This document shows, piece by piece, positions 17,310-26,030 of a DNA stretch of 64,000 bases (within the stretch, counting starts at the first letter, position 1; each line of letters opens with the position of its first letter). The notes beneath the pieces were generated by a model that was not told the origin of the DNA, made no database searches, and saw nothing but the letters and a program-made list of their open reading frames with translations. Position numbers and translations under genes: made by a program. Origin of the DNA: Streptomyces aureocirculatus (GTDB taxonomy: Bacteria; Actinomycetota; Actinomycetes; Streptomycetales; Streptomycetaceae); the NCBI RefSeq assembly GCF_000720475.1, contig NZ_JOAP01000021.1, positions 62,001 through 126,000 of the forward strand, read 5' to 3'.

Positions 17310-20300
17310 TCAGGCGTCGAGGATGGCCTGCACCGGCACTATCAGGCCGGAGCGGACCAGGATGCCGCGCCCGACGGGACCCCCGCCGGACCCGGTCGGC
17401 ACCCGGACGTTGAACAGCTCCCCGTCGGACGCGCTCTGCGGCGACAGGATCATGCCCTGGCGCGAACGCCGCGCCTCCACCACGAAACCGCGGTACTGCG
17501 AGCTGAGGGTGTCCGTGGCACCGGCCACGACGATCGCGATGCCGCCGTCCCTGCCGTTCTGCGCGACCTCCTCCAACGGCCGGTCCAGGGAACCGTCGTA
17601 GAGCATGTCCGCGTCGTCGGCCACCACCGCGAACTTGCCGTCCGTACGGTCGATGAGTTCCTTCAGGTCGCGTTCCGTGCTGTCGGCGGTGAGCACGCCG
17701 AGTACGCCGGGGTCCTCCTCCAGGGATCGCAACGGCGAACGCCGGGGGGTGACCAGGATCGTCGGCACCTGGTTCGCGAGGAGGCTCTTCGCCGCCACGA
17801 GCAGGGCGGTCGACCGGCCCGACTTGGGCGGACCCGCGATCACGAAGCCGGGGCCCGACTCGTCCAGGTCGATGCCGATGGGCTCCAGTTCGTCGCCGCC
17901 GACACAGAACAGGGCCCACAGCGGCGACGGCGGCACGAACGCCGGGTCGAGTGCGCGCACCTGGTCGAGGGTGATCCGCATGGGCAGTTCGTCGACGCGC
18001 AGGGGGCGGCGCTCCCGCGGCGGCACCGGGTGCACGCGCTTGGCCTCGGCCGCGATCTCCCGCAGGGCGGCGACCTGCGCCTGGCCGGAGGGGTCGGGGG
18101 CGAGCAGGGCGATCTGGCTCTCCTGGACGCCCTGGTCGGTCAGGCGCAGGGCACGGCCCGACGGCATGTCCTTGGGCACCTCACGGGCGGAGAGGCCCGC
18201 GAGGGAGTACTCGTTGGCGTCCGTGAGACGCAGGATCAGCTTGTCCGCGAACGACGGCGAGACCTGACCGCTGAAGCCGCTGCGGTCCGCGGTCATCACG
18301 ACCTTCACGCCGACCGCCGCGCCCTCCCGGAAGATCTTGGTGGCCATGTCGATGAGCTTGCCGTAGTCGACGTTCTCCAGGGCGGCGACATAGCCCTCCC
18401 AGTTGTCGATGAGCAGCACCATCCACGGCAGTTGGTCATCGGGCGCCGCGCCGGCCCGCTGTTCGGCCGCGCTGGAGAGGCCCTCCATGGCCAGGTACTG
18501 CTGCCGCCGGGCGATCTCGCCGGAGAGCCGGTCGAGCAGTCTGCGTACGCGGTCGGGCTGGTCGCGGGTGACGACGGCACCGCAGTGCGGCAGATTGGCG
18601 AGCGGCAACAAGGCGTTCGCGCCGCAGTCGATGCCGTACAGGTGCACGTCGGCCGGCGAGGTGTTGGCCGCCAGGGAACCGGCGAGGCTGCGCAGGGCGG
18701 TGGAGCGGCCCGAGCGGGCGCCGCCGGCCAGCATGATGTGCTCGCCGTGCACCAGGTCGAGCGCCAGCGGTGCCCGGCGCTGCTGCGCGGGCAGGTCGGT
18801 GAGGCCGATCCTGATGGGCGGCACCTCGTCGGCCGCGCGCGGCCGCTCCTCAGTCACGTCGGGGAGTTCGCCGAGCCACAGCAGGTCCGGCAGCGGCGGC
18901 AGCCAGGGGCTGTGCTGCTCACCGAAGCCCATCAGCTCGGCGCCCGCACGGATGGCGCCGACAAGGACGCTCAGGTCGGTGACCAGCGTCCCGTCGTCGT
19001 CGTTCGAGGCGACGCGGGGGGCGGGACGGCCGAACGCGGCCCAGTCCACGGGGAACGCGGTCGCCTTCGGCCGGTCCGCGTCGTTGCTGGGCCTGCGGCC
19101 ACCGATGCGGGCCGACTGCACGGCCACGAGCGACTGGGCGCCGGAGCGTACGTAGGCGCGTCCGGGCGTGGACTTGGCGATGGCACCGGCGTCCGGCGCG
19201 TCGATCACGTCGGAGGACTCGCCGCCGTCGGTCACGCGCAGCGCGATGCGCAGGTTGGTGTTGGCGCGGATGTCGGCGCTCACGACACCTGCGGGCCGCT
19301 GCGTCGCCAGGATGAGGTGGACGCCGAGGGACCGGCCACGGCGTGCGATGTCGACGAGTCCCGCGATGAAGTCGGGGAGTTCGGCGACCAGCGAGGCGAA
19401 CTCGTCGATGATCAGGACGAGCCGGGGCATCGGTGCGAGCTCCGGGCGGATCCTGCGGGTGTCGTTGTAGTCCTCCAGGTCCTTGGTGCCCGTGTCGAAG
19501 AGGATCTCCTCGCGCCGCCTCAGCTCGGCGGCGAGCGAGGCGAGCGCGCGCTCCGTCAAATGGGCGTCGAGGTCGCTGACCATGCCGACGGTGTGCGGCA
19601 GTTGGGCGCAGTCCTGGAAGGCGCTGCCGCCCTTGTAGTCGATGAGGACGAAGTTCAGGGCGTCCGGGCGGTTGGCGAGGGCCAGCGAGGCGATGATCGT
19701 CTGGAGCAGCTCGGACTTGCCCGCGCCGGTGGTGCCCGCGACCAGGGCGTGCGGCCCGTCCCTGCGGATGTCAAGGACGAAGGGGCCGTCGGCCGCGATG
19801 CCGATGGGTGCGGCCGTGGTGGAACCGCCCTGCCGCCAGATGTTCGCGACGTCGGCGCCCGTGGGGTCCGGCATGCCGAGCAGCGAGAGCAGCCGGGCCG
19901 CCGTCGGCAGGGCGGCGTCGGCGTCGTCCTGGCTGACGTCGCGCACCGGGGCCAGGGAGCGGGTCAGGAGCTCGCACCAGGCGCCGGACACCTGGTCGGC
20001 GAGTACGTCCCCGACGTGTTCGAGGCCGCCGCCGCTGACGCGTACGTGGTGGGGCTGCTCGTGCAGGCCGATGACGGCGGCCTTGCACTCCTCGGGCAGG
20101 AGCCGGTCGTCCTCGTCGACGCACACGGCGAGGATGCCGTGCCGCGGCCCCTCCTGAAGCAACTGCGGTACGCCCGGCATGCGCCGCAGCAGCCGCGCGC
20201 CGTCGAGCAGAACGAGGACGAACGGGTCCGGGCGCAGCCGGTTCGAGGCACCGAAGTCGTTCGCGGCGGCCTTCCTCCGCTCCAGCTCGGCGAGCAGCTC

Positions 20301-21782
20301 CTGGATGCGGCGGCCCACGACCTCGGGCTCCGAGCCGACCAGGGACATGCAGTCCTGGCCCTGCTGGGGCGCGGTGTGCGGCAGCCAGTGCGCCCAGTCC
20401 CAGGCGGCCTTGGCGTCGGCGGCGGCGGAGAGCACGACGAGGGAGAGGTCACGCGGGCTGTGCAGCCCCGTGGCCTGGGCGAGCAGCCAGCGGGACACGG
20501 CGAGGCCGAGGTCGCGCCGCCCCGCCACACCGATGACGCCCAGTTCGGGCAGCGCCAGGGTGACCGGGACGTCGGCGACGACGGGGGGCTCCGGCGGTTC
20601 GTCGAAGCTGCTGCTCTTGGCGGCCCTCAGCTCGATCTCCGCGGGCAGCGTGGCGAGGCCCACCCGCAACTGGAGCACGTCGGGGTCGACGATCCTGCGC
20701 TCCCACAGGCGCCGGCGCGGCCCGGTCGCGTACAGCAGGAGTTCGGCGGGGTCGGGGTGGGCGGCGCGGCGGGCCCGCTGGTCGGCCTTGCCGAGCTCGG
20801 TGACCTGCGCGTCGAACGCGACGCACGCCTGCTTGTACTCCTTGACTTCCTGCTTGTACTTCTTGCGCTGGTGGCGGGCCTCGCTGAACCAGTACCCGAG
20901 CATCATCAGCGGGCTCATCGCGCAGAAGAGCAGCGTGTAGATCTGCCGGGTCATGAAGTACATGCTCAGACCGAACAGGGCCGGTATGAACGAGGTGATG
21001 AGCTGGAGCCGCGGGCCCTCGCCCTTCACGGGCTCCGCGGGCACCGTCACCCGCGGGCGCTGCCGCGGCGGGGAGAACCGGGGCGGGCGGTTGTAGGCGT
21101 AGCCGCCGTCGTCGGTGGGGGCGAGGTGGGCGTCCGGCGCCTCGGTCTCGGCCAGGATCACCCGGGTGTCGCCGACCGCGAGCAGCAGGCCCGTGGGCCA
21201 GGGGCAGTCGGCGGTCACGGGCGAGTCGTCCAGGGTCAGGGGTACGCCGTCCTGCGGGCGCAGCGTGACGCTGCCGTCGACGCCCACGGCGATCCGGAAG
21301 GCGAGGCCAGGGACGGTCGGGTCGGCGACGGGCAGCGTGCAGGAGGCGTCGGTGCCGACGCTCACGGTGCCCGCCTGGACGCGGGTGACGCGGCCGGTGT
21401 CCGGGCCGCCGCACACCCGCAGCTCGAAGCGGCCGACCGGTTCGCCCGCGCGCAGGAAGGGCCCGATGGAGTCGTCGGTGGTGACGCGCACGCCGTCGCG
21501 GAGCGCCGAGGACGCGGGGGCCGCGGCGTCGTACAGGGTCCCGTCCACCCACAGCCCCGCGGCCCTGGTGCCCGCGGTGCCGTCGGCGGCCTCGACGCCG
21601 TTTGATCCGTCGGCGCCCTTGACGGCTAGGGAGGCGGGGAAGCGTCCCGTGACCACGTTGCTCGTGTCGGCCGCGACGGTGAGACAGGCCGCCGCGTCGG
21701 CGACCGTCGCGTCGTCCTCCACGGTCAGCAGGACGTCCTGCGGGGCGACGCCCTCCCGTACGGCGGTCACCATGACCTGCAT
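17310..21782 (-). CDS. eccC: EccC-type FtsK/SpoIIIE ATPase of type VII secretion, with FHA-like N-terminus
   Basis: 1490 residues from ATG 21782; GGGAGG lies 10 bases upstream. Order: about 1-95 an N-terminal domain, 100-195 an FHA-like beta domain, two membrane helices at about 261-298 (LFGLSMYFMTRQIYTLLF), then three ATPase domains. Walker A of domain 1 is GTTGAGKSE near 683, with LIDYKGG and LVLIIDEFA following. Domains 2 and 3 have GGARSGRST near 1019 and GPPKSGRST near 1316, with Arg in place of the P-loop Lys. EccC drives export of WXG100 and effector proteins at the membrane. The locus has WXG100 genes on both sides but no eccB, eccD, eccE or mycP in the window. Confidence 0.9.
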   Translation of the reverse strand: MQVMVTAVREGVAPQDVLLTVEDDATVADAAACLTVAADTSNVVTGRFPASLAVKGADGSNGVEAADGTAGTRAAGLWVDGTLYDAAAPASSALRDGVRVTTDDSIGPFLRAGEPVGRFELRVCGGPDTGRVTRVQAGTVSVGTDASCTLPVADPTVPGLAFRIAVGVDGSVTLRPQDGVPLTLDDSPVTADCPWPTGLLLAVGDTRVILAETEAPDAHLAPTDDGGYAYNRPPRFSPPRQRPRVTVPAEPVKGEGPRLQLITSFIPALFGLSMYFMTRQIYTLLFCAMSPLMMLGYWFSEARHQRKKYKQEVKEYKQACVAFDAQVTELGKADQRARRAAHPDPAELLLYATGPRRRLWERRIVDPDVLQLRVGLATLPAEIELRAAKSSSFDEPPEPPVVADVPVTLALPELGVIGVAGRRDLGLAVSRWLLAQATGLHSPRDLSLVVLSAAADAKAAWDWAHWLPHTAPQQGQDCMSLVGSEPEVVGRRIQELLAELERRKAAANDFGASNRLRPDPFVLVLLDGARLLRRMPGVPQLLQEGPRHGILAVCVDEDDRLLPEECKAAVIGLHEQPHHVRVSGGGLEHVGDVLADQVSGAWCELLTRSLAPVRDVSQDDADAALPTAARLLSLLGMPDPTGADVANIWRQGGSTTAAPIGIAADGPFVLDIRRDGPHALVAGTTGAGKSELLQTIIASLALANRPDALNFVLIDYKGGSAFQDCAQLPHTVGMVSDLDAHLTERALASLAAELRRREEILFDTGTKDLEDYNDTRRIRPELAPMPRLVLIIDEFASLVAELPDFIAGLVDIARRGRSLGVHLILATQRPAGVVSADIRANTNLRIALRVTDGGESSDVIDAPDAGAIAKSTPGRAYVRSGAQSLVAVQSARIGGRRPSNDADRPKATAFPVDWAAFGRPAPRVASNDDDGTLVTDLSVLVGAIRAGAELMGFGEQHSPWLPPLPDLLWLGELPDVTEERPRAADEVPPIRIGLTDLPAQQRRAPLALDLVHGEHIMLAGGARSGRSTALRSLAGSLAANTSPADVHLYGIDCGANALLPLANLPHCGAVVTRDQPDRVRRLLDRLSGEIARRQQYLAMEGLSSAAEQRAGAAPDDQLPWMVLLIDNWEGYVAALENVDYGKLIDMATKIFREGAAVGVKVVMTADRSGFSGQVSPSFADKLILRLTDANEYSLAGLSAREVPKDMPSGRALRLTDQGVQESQIALLAPDPSGQAQVAALREIAAEAKRVHPVPPRERRPLRVDELPMRITLDQVRALDPAFVPPSPLWALFCVGGDELEPIGIDLDESGPGFVIAGPPKSGRSTALLVAAKSLLANQVPTILVTPRRSPLRSLEEDPGVLGVLTADSTERDLKELIDRTDGKFAVVADDADMLYDGSLDRPLEEVAQNGRDGGIAIVVAGATDTLSSQYRGFVVEARRSRQGMILSPQSASDGELFNVRVPTGSGGGPVGRGILVRSGLIVPVQAILDA

Positions 21783-21828
21783 GCTGATGCTTCCTCCCGG
21801 CCTTCGGCCTTCGACCAGACCTCGTCCC

Positions 21829-21970
21829 GGCCTTGGACACGGCCTGTTCCAGGCCTTGGACACGGCCTGTTCCCGGCCTTGGACACGGCCTGTTCCCGGC
21901 CTTGGACACGGCCTGTTCCAGGCGTTGTAACCCCGGCCTGTTCCAGGCGCTGTAACCCCGGCCTGTTCCA
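21829..21970. repeat. 23-bp tandem repeat (four exact-period copies plus variants) ahead of eccC
   Basis: Units beginning GGCCTTGGACACGGCCTGTT start at 21829, 21852, 21875 and 21898, exactly 23 bases apart, followed by two 25-base variants containing GTAACCCCGGCCTGTTCCA. They fill the space between the esx-like gene and eccC on the transcribed minus strand. Each unit has paired GGCC ends, so RNA from it could fold. Confidence 0.85.
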
Positions 21971-22012
21971 GGCCTTCGACGCAGAGCTTCCCGGGCCCCC
22001 GGGCCCGCTTGC

Positions 22013-22279
22013 CTACTTCTCCTTCTTGTCCTTCTTCGCGTCCTTGACCGCCTGGTCGCAACTGCGGGCGACGTCGCGCAGCGCCTCCGCGACGTTCTCG
22101 CATTTGGTCTTCCAGCTCTTCAGGTCGCCCCGCACACCGTCGGCGTGCGGCCCGGCCCAGGACTTCATCTGCGTCGTCGAGAAGTCACGCGTGGCCTTCG
22201 GGAGATCCTCGATGTGGTCCGCGAGGCTGCGCAACTGGGAAGCCCTTTTCGTCTGCTCCGCGAGCTCTGGATCCGCCAC
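22013..22279 (-). CDS. WXG100-like (Esx) small protein
   Basis: 88 residues. It is predicted helical with a WXG-type turn, KSWAGPHADGVR, near the middle, matching the helical hairpin of Esx proteins. Two cysteines (KCENVAEALRDVARSC) follow in helix 2, and the tail is lysine-rich (KKDKKEK). It lies upstream of eccC on the same strand, separated by the 23-bp repeats, so it is probably a co-expressed substrate or partner of the other WXG100 protein. Sequence similarity between the two is low. Confidence 0.75.
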   Translation of the reverse strand: MADPELAEQTKRASQLRSLADHIEDLPKATRDFSTTQMKSWAGPHADGVRGDLKSWKTKCENVAEALRDVARSCDQAVKDAKKDKKEK

Positions 22280-22620
22280 CTCGACTACCTCCCCGTTGAA
22301 CTGTCGACACCGGCCCGCCGGGCGCGGCGGGGGCTGCCCCGGGACGCCCGCGTTCGTAGCCGGTCCTGGAACGAGAGTACTCAGGGGCCCTCGGGGGTGT
22401 CGAAGTGCGGGACGGCGGAAGAAGGAATTCCCATCCGGCGTCGACTCAATTGCTCCCGCAATGCCCGGTGCGCCGGTATCGGGCGGGCATTCTCACGCCG
22501 ACCCATGCAGCAAGTTGCCTGCTATGGGGGACTTGACCCCATATCACCATTGGCGGAACTGCGGGCCCCGTGGATAGCGTCAACCAGTCGGACGCGCCCC
22601 ATAACCAGCAGCGAGGAAGC
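22280..22620 (+). other. Divergent upstream region, no gene seen
   Basis: Contains promoters for the flanking genes presumably, at lower GC than its surroundings. CTATGGGGGA at 22522-22531 matches 16700-16709. A GGGACTTGACCCCATA stretch follows at about 22528-22543. No coding frame is credible. Confidence 0.4.
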
Positions 22621-23154
22621 ATGTATTACGAGGAGAGGCCCAAAAGGACGTGGTCCGTCATATGCGTGGTGCTCTACCTCGCCGGTATGGCGTACCTGGG
22701 CGTGGGGACGCTGCCCGACGACCTCGGTGTCTGGCTGGGGCTCGGCGCCCTGTTCCTGCTGCCTCTCGGCGTCTGCCTCGCCGTCCCGTTCTCGAAGCTC
22801 GTCCACCACCGCATCGACCTGGACGCGCGGACGCTGCGGGTGGGCCGTGAGCGCCTCCCGCTCGATTCGCTGGACCCCGGCTCCGTGCGGGCGGCCCTGG
22901 GCGAGGCCGTGCCGGGCGCGGCGCAGCGCTATGCCACCTCGCTGAACACGATCGACGCACCGCTGCCCGGGTTCCGCGCCGCCGACCAGGGCAACCCGCG
23001 GCTCGTGGGCGGGGCTTGGGGCGTGCCGATGGGCATGGACAGCGTCGTGATCGGCACCCGCCGGGGCGAACGGCTCACCATCGCCACCCGCGACCGGGCC
23101 GCGTTCCTCACCGCCCTGTCCCGGGCGACCGCCGCCGCCCCCCACCACCTCTAG
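22621..23154 (+). CDS. Small membrane protein of the ESX locus, DUF3093-like layout
   Basis: 177 residues from ATG 22621, with GAGGAAG before it. It starts MYYEERPKRTW, then two hydrophobic helices (about 11-55) and a soluble domain with VHHRIDLDARTLRVGRERLP and VVIGTRRGERLTIATRD. This layout of YxER start, helical pair and small beta domain recalls actinobacterial DUF3093 proteins. No enzyme motif is visible. It is the first gene of a plus-strand series that continues 12 bases later, so it may be an accessory membrane part of the ESX-linked module. Function unknown. Confidence 0.75.
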   Translation: MYYEERPKRTWSVICVVLYLAGMAYLGVGTLPDDLGVWLGLGALFLLPLGVCLAVPFSKLVHHRIDLDARTLRVGRERLPLDSLDPGSVRAALGEAVPGAAQRYATSLNTIDAPLPGFRAADQGNPRLVGGAWGVPMGMDSVVIGTRRGERLTIATRDRAAFLTALSRATAAAPHHL

Positions 23155-23166
23155 AGGGAGTAGAAG

Positions 23167-23991
23167 ATGCCCGCCATGGATCCGACCCGGCGACGGCTGC
23201 GGCTGTCGGACGCGCACATCAGTGTGCTTGGGCTGCTCGTCGAGGAGGGGGAGGTGCCGGAGGAGTTGGCGCAGGCGCACTCCCAACTGCGGTCCGCGGG
23301 AATCCTCGACGACGACGACAAGATCGCGTCCGAACTCTTCCCGCTGGTCTCCACCCTGCTGGAACCGCATGTCATCGCGCGCGTGGAGCTGACAGGGCCG
23401 CGGGGTGTCTCCACCAGCGGTGTCGTCGTCGGTAACGAGTTCGTCTTCGCGCACGAGGCGTGGCCGGGGGAGACGGAGTCGGAGTACGTCCCGGTGCAGC
23501 CCGCGATGCTGGTCTTCGAGCTGTCCCGGATGGTGGACCTGCATCAGGACGACACCGACGCCGACGGCATCGGCGAGGAGATCGTCTCGACGATGGGCGT
23601 TCTCGACGCGGTCGTGGACCGCATGGAGTCCGAGGGCGTCGATGAGCCCGACACCATCACCGGGGCCGTGAACGCCCCGGCCCGCCTGACGGAGATCCTG
23701 ACGCAACTCAACTGCATGTGGCGGATGACCGTGGTCTGGCCCGGGGGCGAGGGACGGCCCGACGGCCTCGGCCTGGCCGGCCTCGCTGTCTGGGACTGCG
23801 GCCTGGAGGGCTACTGGGTACGGGAGGCACCGGCGGAGCCGATCCATGAGGGCCAGGTCGACACGAGCAGCGAGCTCAAGGTGCGCCGCGTCACGGCCAA
23901 GGAGATCTGGGAGCGGATCACGGACCTCCTGCCCGACCAGGACCAGCTCCTCGTCGACGCGCCCACCGCACCGGCGGCACCGGCTTCCTAG
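23167..23991 (+). CDS. Uncharacterised ESX-locus protein, family A (copy 1)
   Basis: 274 residues from ATG 23167 (ATG 23176 is also possible), with GAGGGAG ahead. It is soluble with no signal peptide. A winged-helix-like start (RLRLSDAHISVLGLLVEEGE) leads into a conserved core, SGVVVGNEFVFAHEAWPG and ESEYVPVQPAMLVFEL, and a C-terminal GLAVWDCGLEGYW. The protein at 26031 is a clear paralogue. Each A gene is followed directly by a B gene. Size, cytoplasmic nature and position would suit an EspG-type chaperone for an ESX substrate, but no residue-level link to EspG was seen. A regulator is the other option. Confidence 0.75.
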   Translation: MPAMDPTRRRLRLSDAHISVLGLLVEEGEVPEELAQAHSQLRSAGILDDDDKIASELFPLVSTLLEPHVIARVELTGPRGVSTSGVVVGNEFVFAHEAWPGETESEYVPVQPAMLVFELSRMVDLHQDDTDADGIGEEIVSTMGVLDAVVDRMESEGVDEPDTITGAVNAPARLTEILTQLNCMWRMTVVWPGGEGRPDGLGLAGLAVWDCGLEGYWVREAPAEPIHEGQVDTSSELKVRRVTAKEIWERITDLLPDQDQLLVDAPTAPAAPAS

Positions 23992-24063
23992 AACCCCGGC
24001 AACCACCCGAGTGGGAGCCGAACCAGCAACCGCGATCAAGTCAAGTCGGACTCAGGGGGACAA

Positions 24064-25302
24064 GTGACCGACGACTCCATGCGCCTCGCCAAACCAGCGG
24101 ACCTCGAGCAGCTCGCCAAGCTGATCGACGGCAGGGGTGCGCTCCAGGACCGTCTGGACGAGGCGTTCACACGCGCCTCGAACCTGGGCGTACGGGACAA
24201 GCTCGCACCCATCAGCCCGATGGCGTCATGGGTGACGAAGACGGCACCCGACCTGCGCAAGCGGGCCGCCATCATCAGGGCAGGCGACGGCGACCCGCTG
24301 GCCGCCGCGCTGTACGCGGGTTTCACGCCCGAGCAGTTGAAGGGCGTGGACCTGCCGCCCGACACGATGCTCATCGCGAACGCCTCCGTGGCCAACGGTG
24401 ACAAATTCGATCCCGGTTGGCTGAAACGGCAGGAGGGCGAGACACTCAACGACTGGCTGACCAGGATCAAGGGTGAGGCCGTCGCCAAGGTCACGGACAA
24501 CAAGAACGCGGGCGAAGTAGTCAGCGACTACATCGAGTTGACGGCACTGGCCTCAACAATGCCGCAGGTATTCAAGATGTCGGTGCTCGGCACGATGAAA
24601 CTCATCAAGCATTTCAAGCATGGTGAATTCCTCAAGGCGCCCGGCACCACGCTTTCGCAGCTTCTCCGCGGGCAGTCGCCGTCCAAGTTCACTCCGGCGA
24701 GCGTCGTCAGGATGGGAGCCAGGATCGGGGCCAGGATTCCCGCCCCGATCCTCGACGCGCTCGCGGGGAAGAACAGCCTCGCGGTCCTGGACGGAAAGCG
24801 GTGGGCCTGGGAGGCCAACCTCATCAAGGTGGGGAAGAACGCTTCCACCCTGCAGCGGGCCGGCGGCGCAGGAAAGCTCGCCGCCTTCACGACCGGAGCC
24901 GGTACCGCTCTCCGTACGGGCGGTTTCTGGCGGGTCGCCGGCGTCGGCGGCGGTGTGGTGGCGACGGCTGCGGGCGCGTTCGACGTCGTGCAGCAAGGCA
25001 ATCCCGTCGACGCGTTCAAGCGGGACAAGGCCGGTTATGTCTCCGACGTGTCCGGCACCCTCTTCAACGCCTCCCTGACCGCCGCGATGGTCGCCCCCAC
25101 ACCGTGGACCCTCGGAGCGGCCGCGATCACAGGAGCCGTTTACGGAGTGTCCTCCGTCATCGACAACTGGGACAAGGTGAAGAAGTTCCCCGGTAAGGTC
25201 GCCGACGCCGGACGCTGGGCGGGCAAGAAGGTCGGGGAAGGCGTGGACAAGCTAAAGGAGGGCGGCAAGAAACTGGTAAGCGGACTGAACCCCTTCGACT
25301 GA
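24064..25302 (+). CDS. Putative type VII secretion effector, family B (copy 1)
   Basis: 412 residues from GTG 24064; GGGGGACA precedes it. Residues 10-80 (LEQLAKLIDGRGALQDRLDE, then FTRASNLGV and WVTKTAPDLRKRA) form helices like those at the start of ESX substrates. The middle (about 85-250) is unlike the paralogue. The last 130 residues are rich in Gly and Ala: FWRVAGVGGGVVATAAGAFD, NASLTAAMVAPTPWTLGAAA, and a Lys/Gly tail ending LNPFD. That end resembles the hydrophobic C-terminal segments of LXG-type and other ESX toxins. No nuclease or other enzyme domain is visible, so a membrane-active role is inferred. Confidence 0.72.
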   Translation: MTDDSMRLAKPADLEQLAKLIDGRGALQDRLDEAFTRASNLGVRDKLAPISPMASWVTKTAPDLRKRAAIIRAGDGDPLAAALYAGFTPEQLKGVDLPPDTMLIANASVANGDKFDPGWLKRQEGETLNDWLTRIKGEAVAKVTDNKNAGEVVSDYIELTALASTMPQVFKMSVLGTMKLIKHFKHGEFLKAPGTTLSQLLRGQSPSKFTPASVVRMGARIGARIPAPILDALAGKNSLAVLDGKRWAWEANLIKVGKNASTLQRAGGAGKLAAFTTGAGTALRTGGFWRVAGVGGGVVATAAGAFDVVQQGNPVDAFKRDKAGYVSDVSGTLFNASLTAAMVAPTPWTLGAAAITGAVYGVSSVIDNWDKVKKFPGKVADAGRWAGKKVGEGVDKLKEGGKKLVSGLNPFD

Positions 25303-25332
25303 CCGCGGCACGGGAAAGGCGAGCAGGCAGGC

Positions 25333-25920
25333 ATGGGCGCATCTTCGTTCGAACTTCGACACAGGTATTCCACCGGACATATGAGTCCGCGAGAGCGCAT
25401 TTCTTTCTGGGGCGGTGAGGTGAGTGGCCTTGGGGCCGTGGAACTCGTTCTCCCGGCCCTGGAGCTCGTGCACGTTCAGGATCGGACGACGCACATCGGT
25501 GCGCTGGTGACGGGCGACAGCATTCCACCGTCGTCATTCGTCGGCTGGCCGTACTCCGGAAGGCCACGGCTCGCCCGAGGGAAGTTGAGCGTCGCCGGGC
25601 GTGACGCCGCCTTCTCGAGGAAGTCCTGGAGGACGGGCAAGGAAGAGCGGGCGCTGCGCATCTGGGCCGTCGGGCGCGAGTACACCTACGTGGAGAAGCA
25701 GGACAAGCGGCACCATGCTCTGGTGCGCGACGAAGCCAAGGTCGACATGGAGCGCTCCAGTTGGCGGGATCCAGAGGTGATCTCGGGCAGCGTCCAGGGC
25801 GCGGCGGACTCGGTGGACATCAGCATCGCCATCCTGTTCGAGGGGGTGTACGCGCGAGACCTCTCCCTGCGCGGCGCGTTGATCTCCGCTCCGGGACGGT
25901 TCATGGACCGGCTGTCGTAG
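25333..25920 (+). CDS. Uncharacterised ESX-locus protein, family C (copy 1)
   Basis: 195 residues from ATG 25333, 30 bases after the B gene. It is soluble and mostly beta in appearance. The parts RLARGKLSVAGRDAAF, ERALRIWAVGREYTYV and GSVQGAADSVDISIAILFEG match, in order, parts of the minus-strand protein at 28259-28843. Early codons include ATT, TCT and CTT, less GC-biased than the neighbours, a possible sign of recent gain. As the third gene of an A-B-C cassette it could be an immunity protein or a partner of the B protein. No known domain is recognised. Confidence 0.68.
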   Translation: MGASSFELRHRYSTGHMSPRERISFWGGEVSGLGAVELVLPALELVHVQDRTTHIGALVTGDSIPPSSFVGWPYSGRPRLARGKLSVAGRDAAFSRKSWRTGKEERALRIWAVGREYTYVEKQDKRHHALVRDEAKVDMERSSWRDPEVISGSVQGAADSVDISIAILFEGVYARDLSLRGALISAPGRFMDRLS

Positions 25921-26030
25921 CGACGGTTGCCGATCGCGACGGCGGCCGCGCGCAGGCCGGTCGCCCATCGCCAGTACGGCCGCTCCACCCCCTGCGCGAA
26001 AGCGAATCTGTGTAAGCGACACTGATCCAC

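Noticed and set aside
17067..21605. A very long plus-strand open frame opposite eccC
   Set aside because: High-GC antisense frames stay open by codon bias. The minus strand encodes a motif-rich EccC; the plus frame gives low-complexity Gly/Arg/Val sequence with no domain.
21829..21970. 23-bp tandem repeats considered as a CRISPR array
   Set aside because: Units are contiguous with no spacers.
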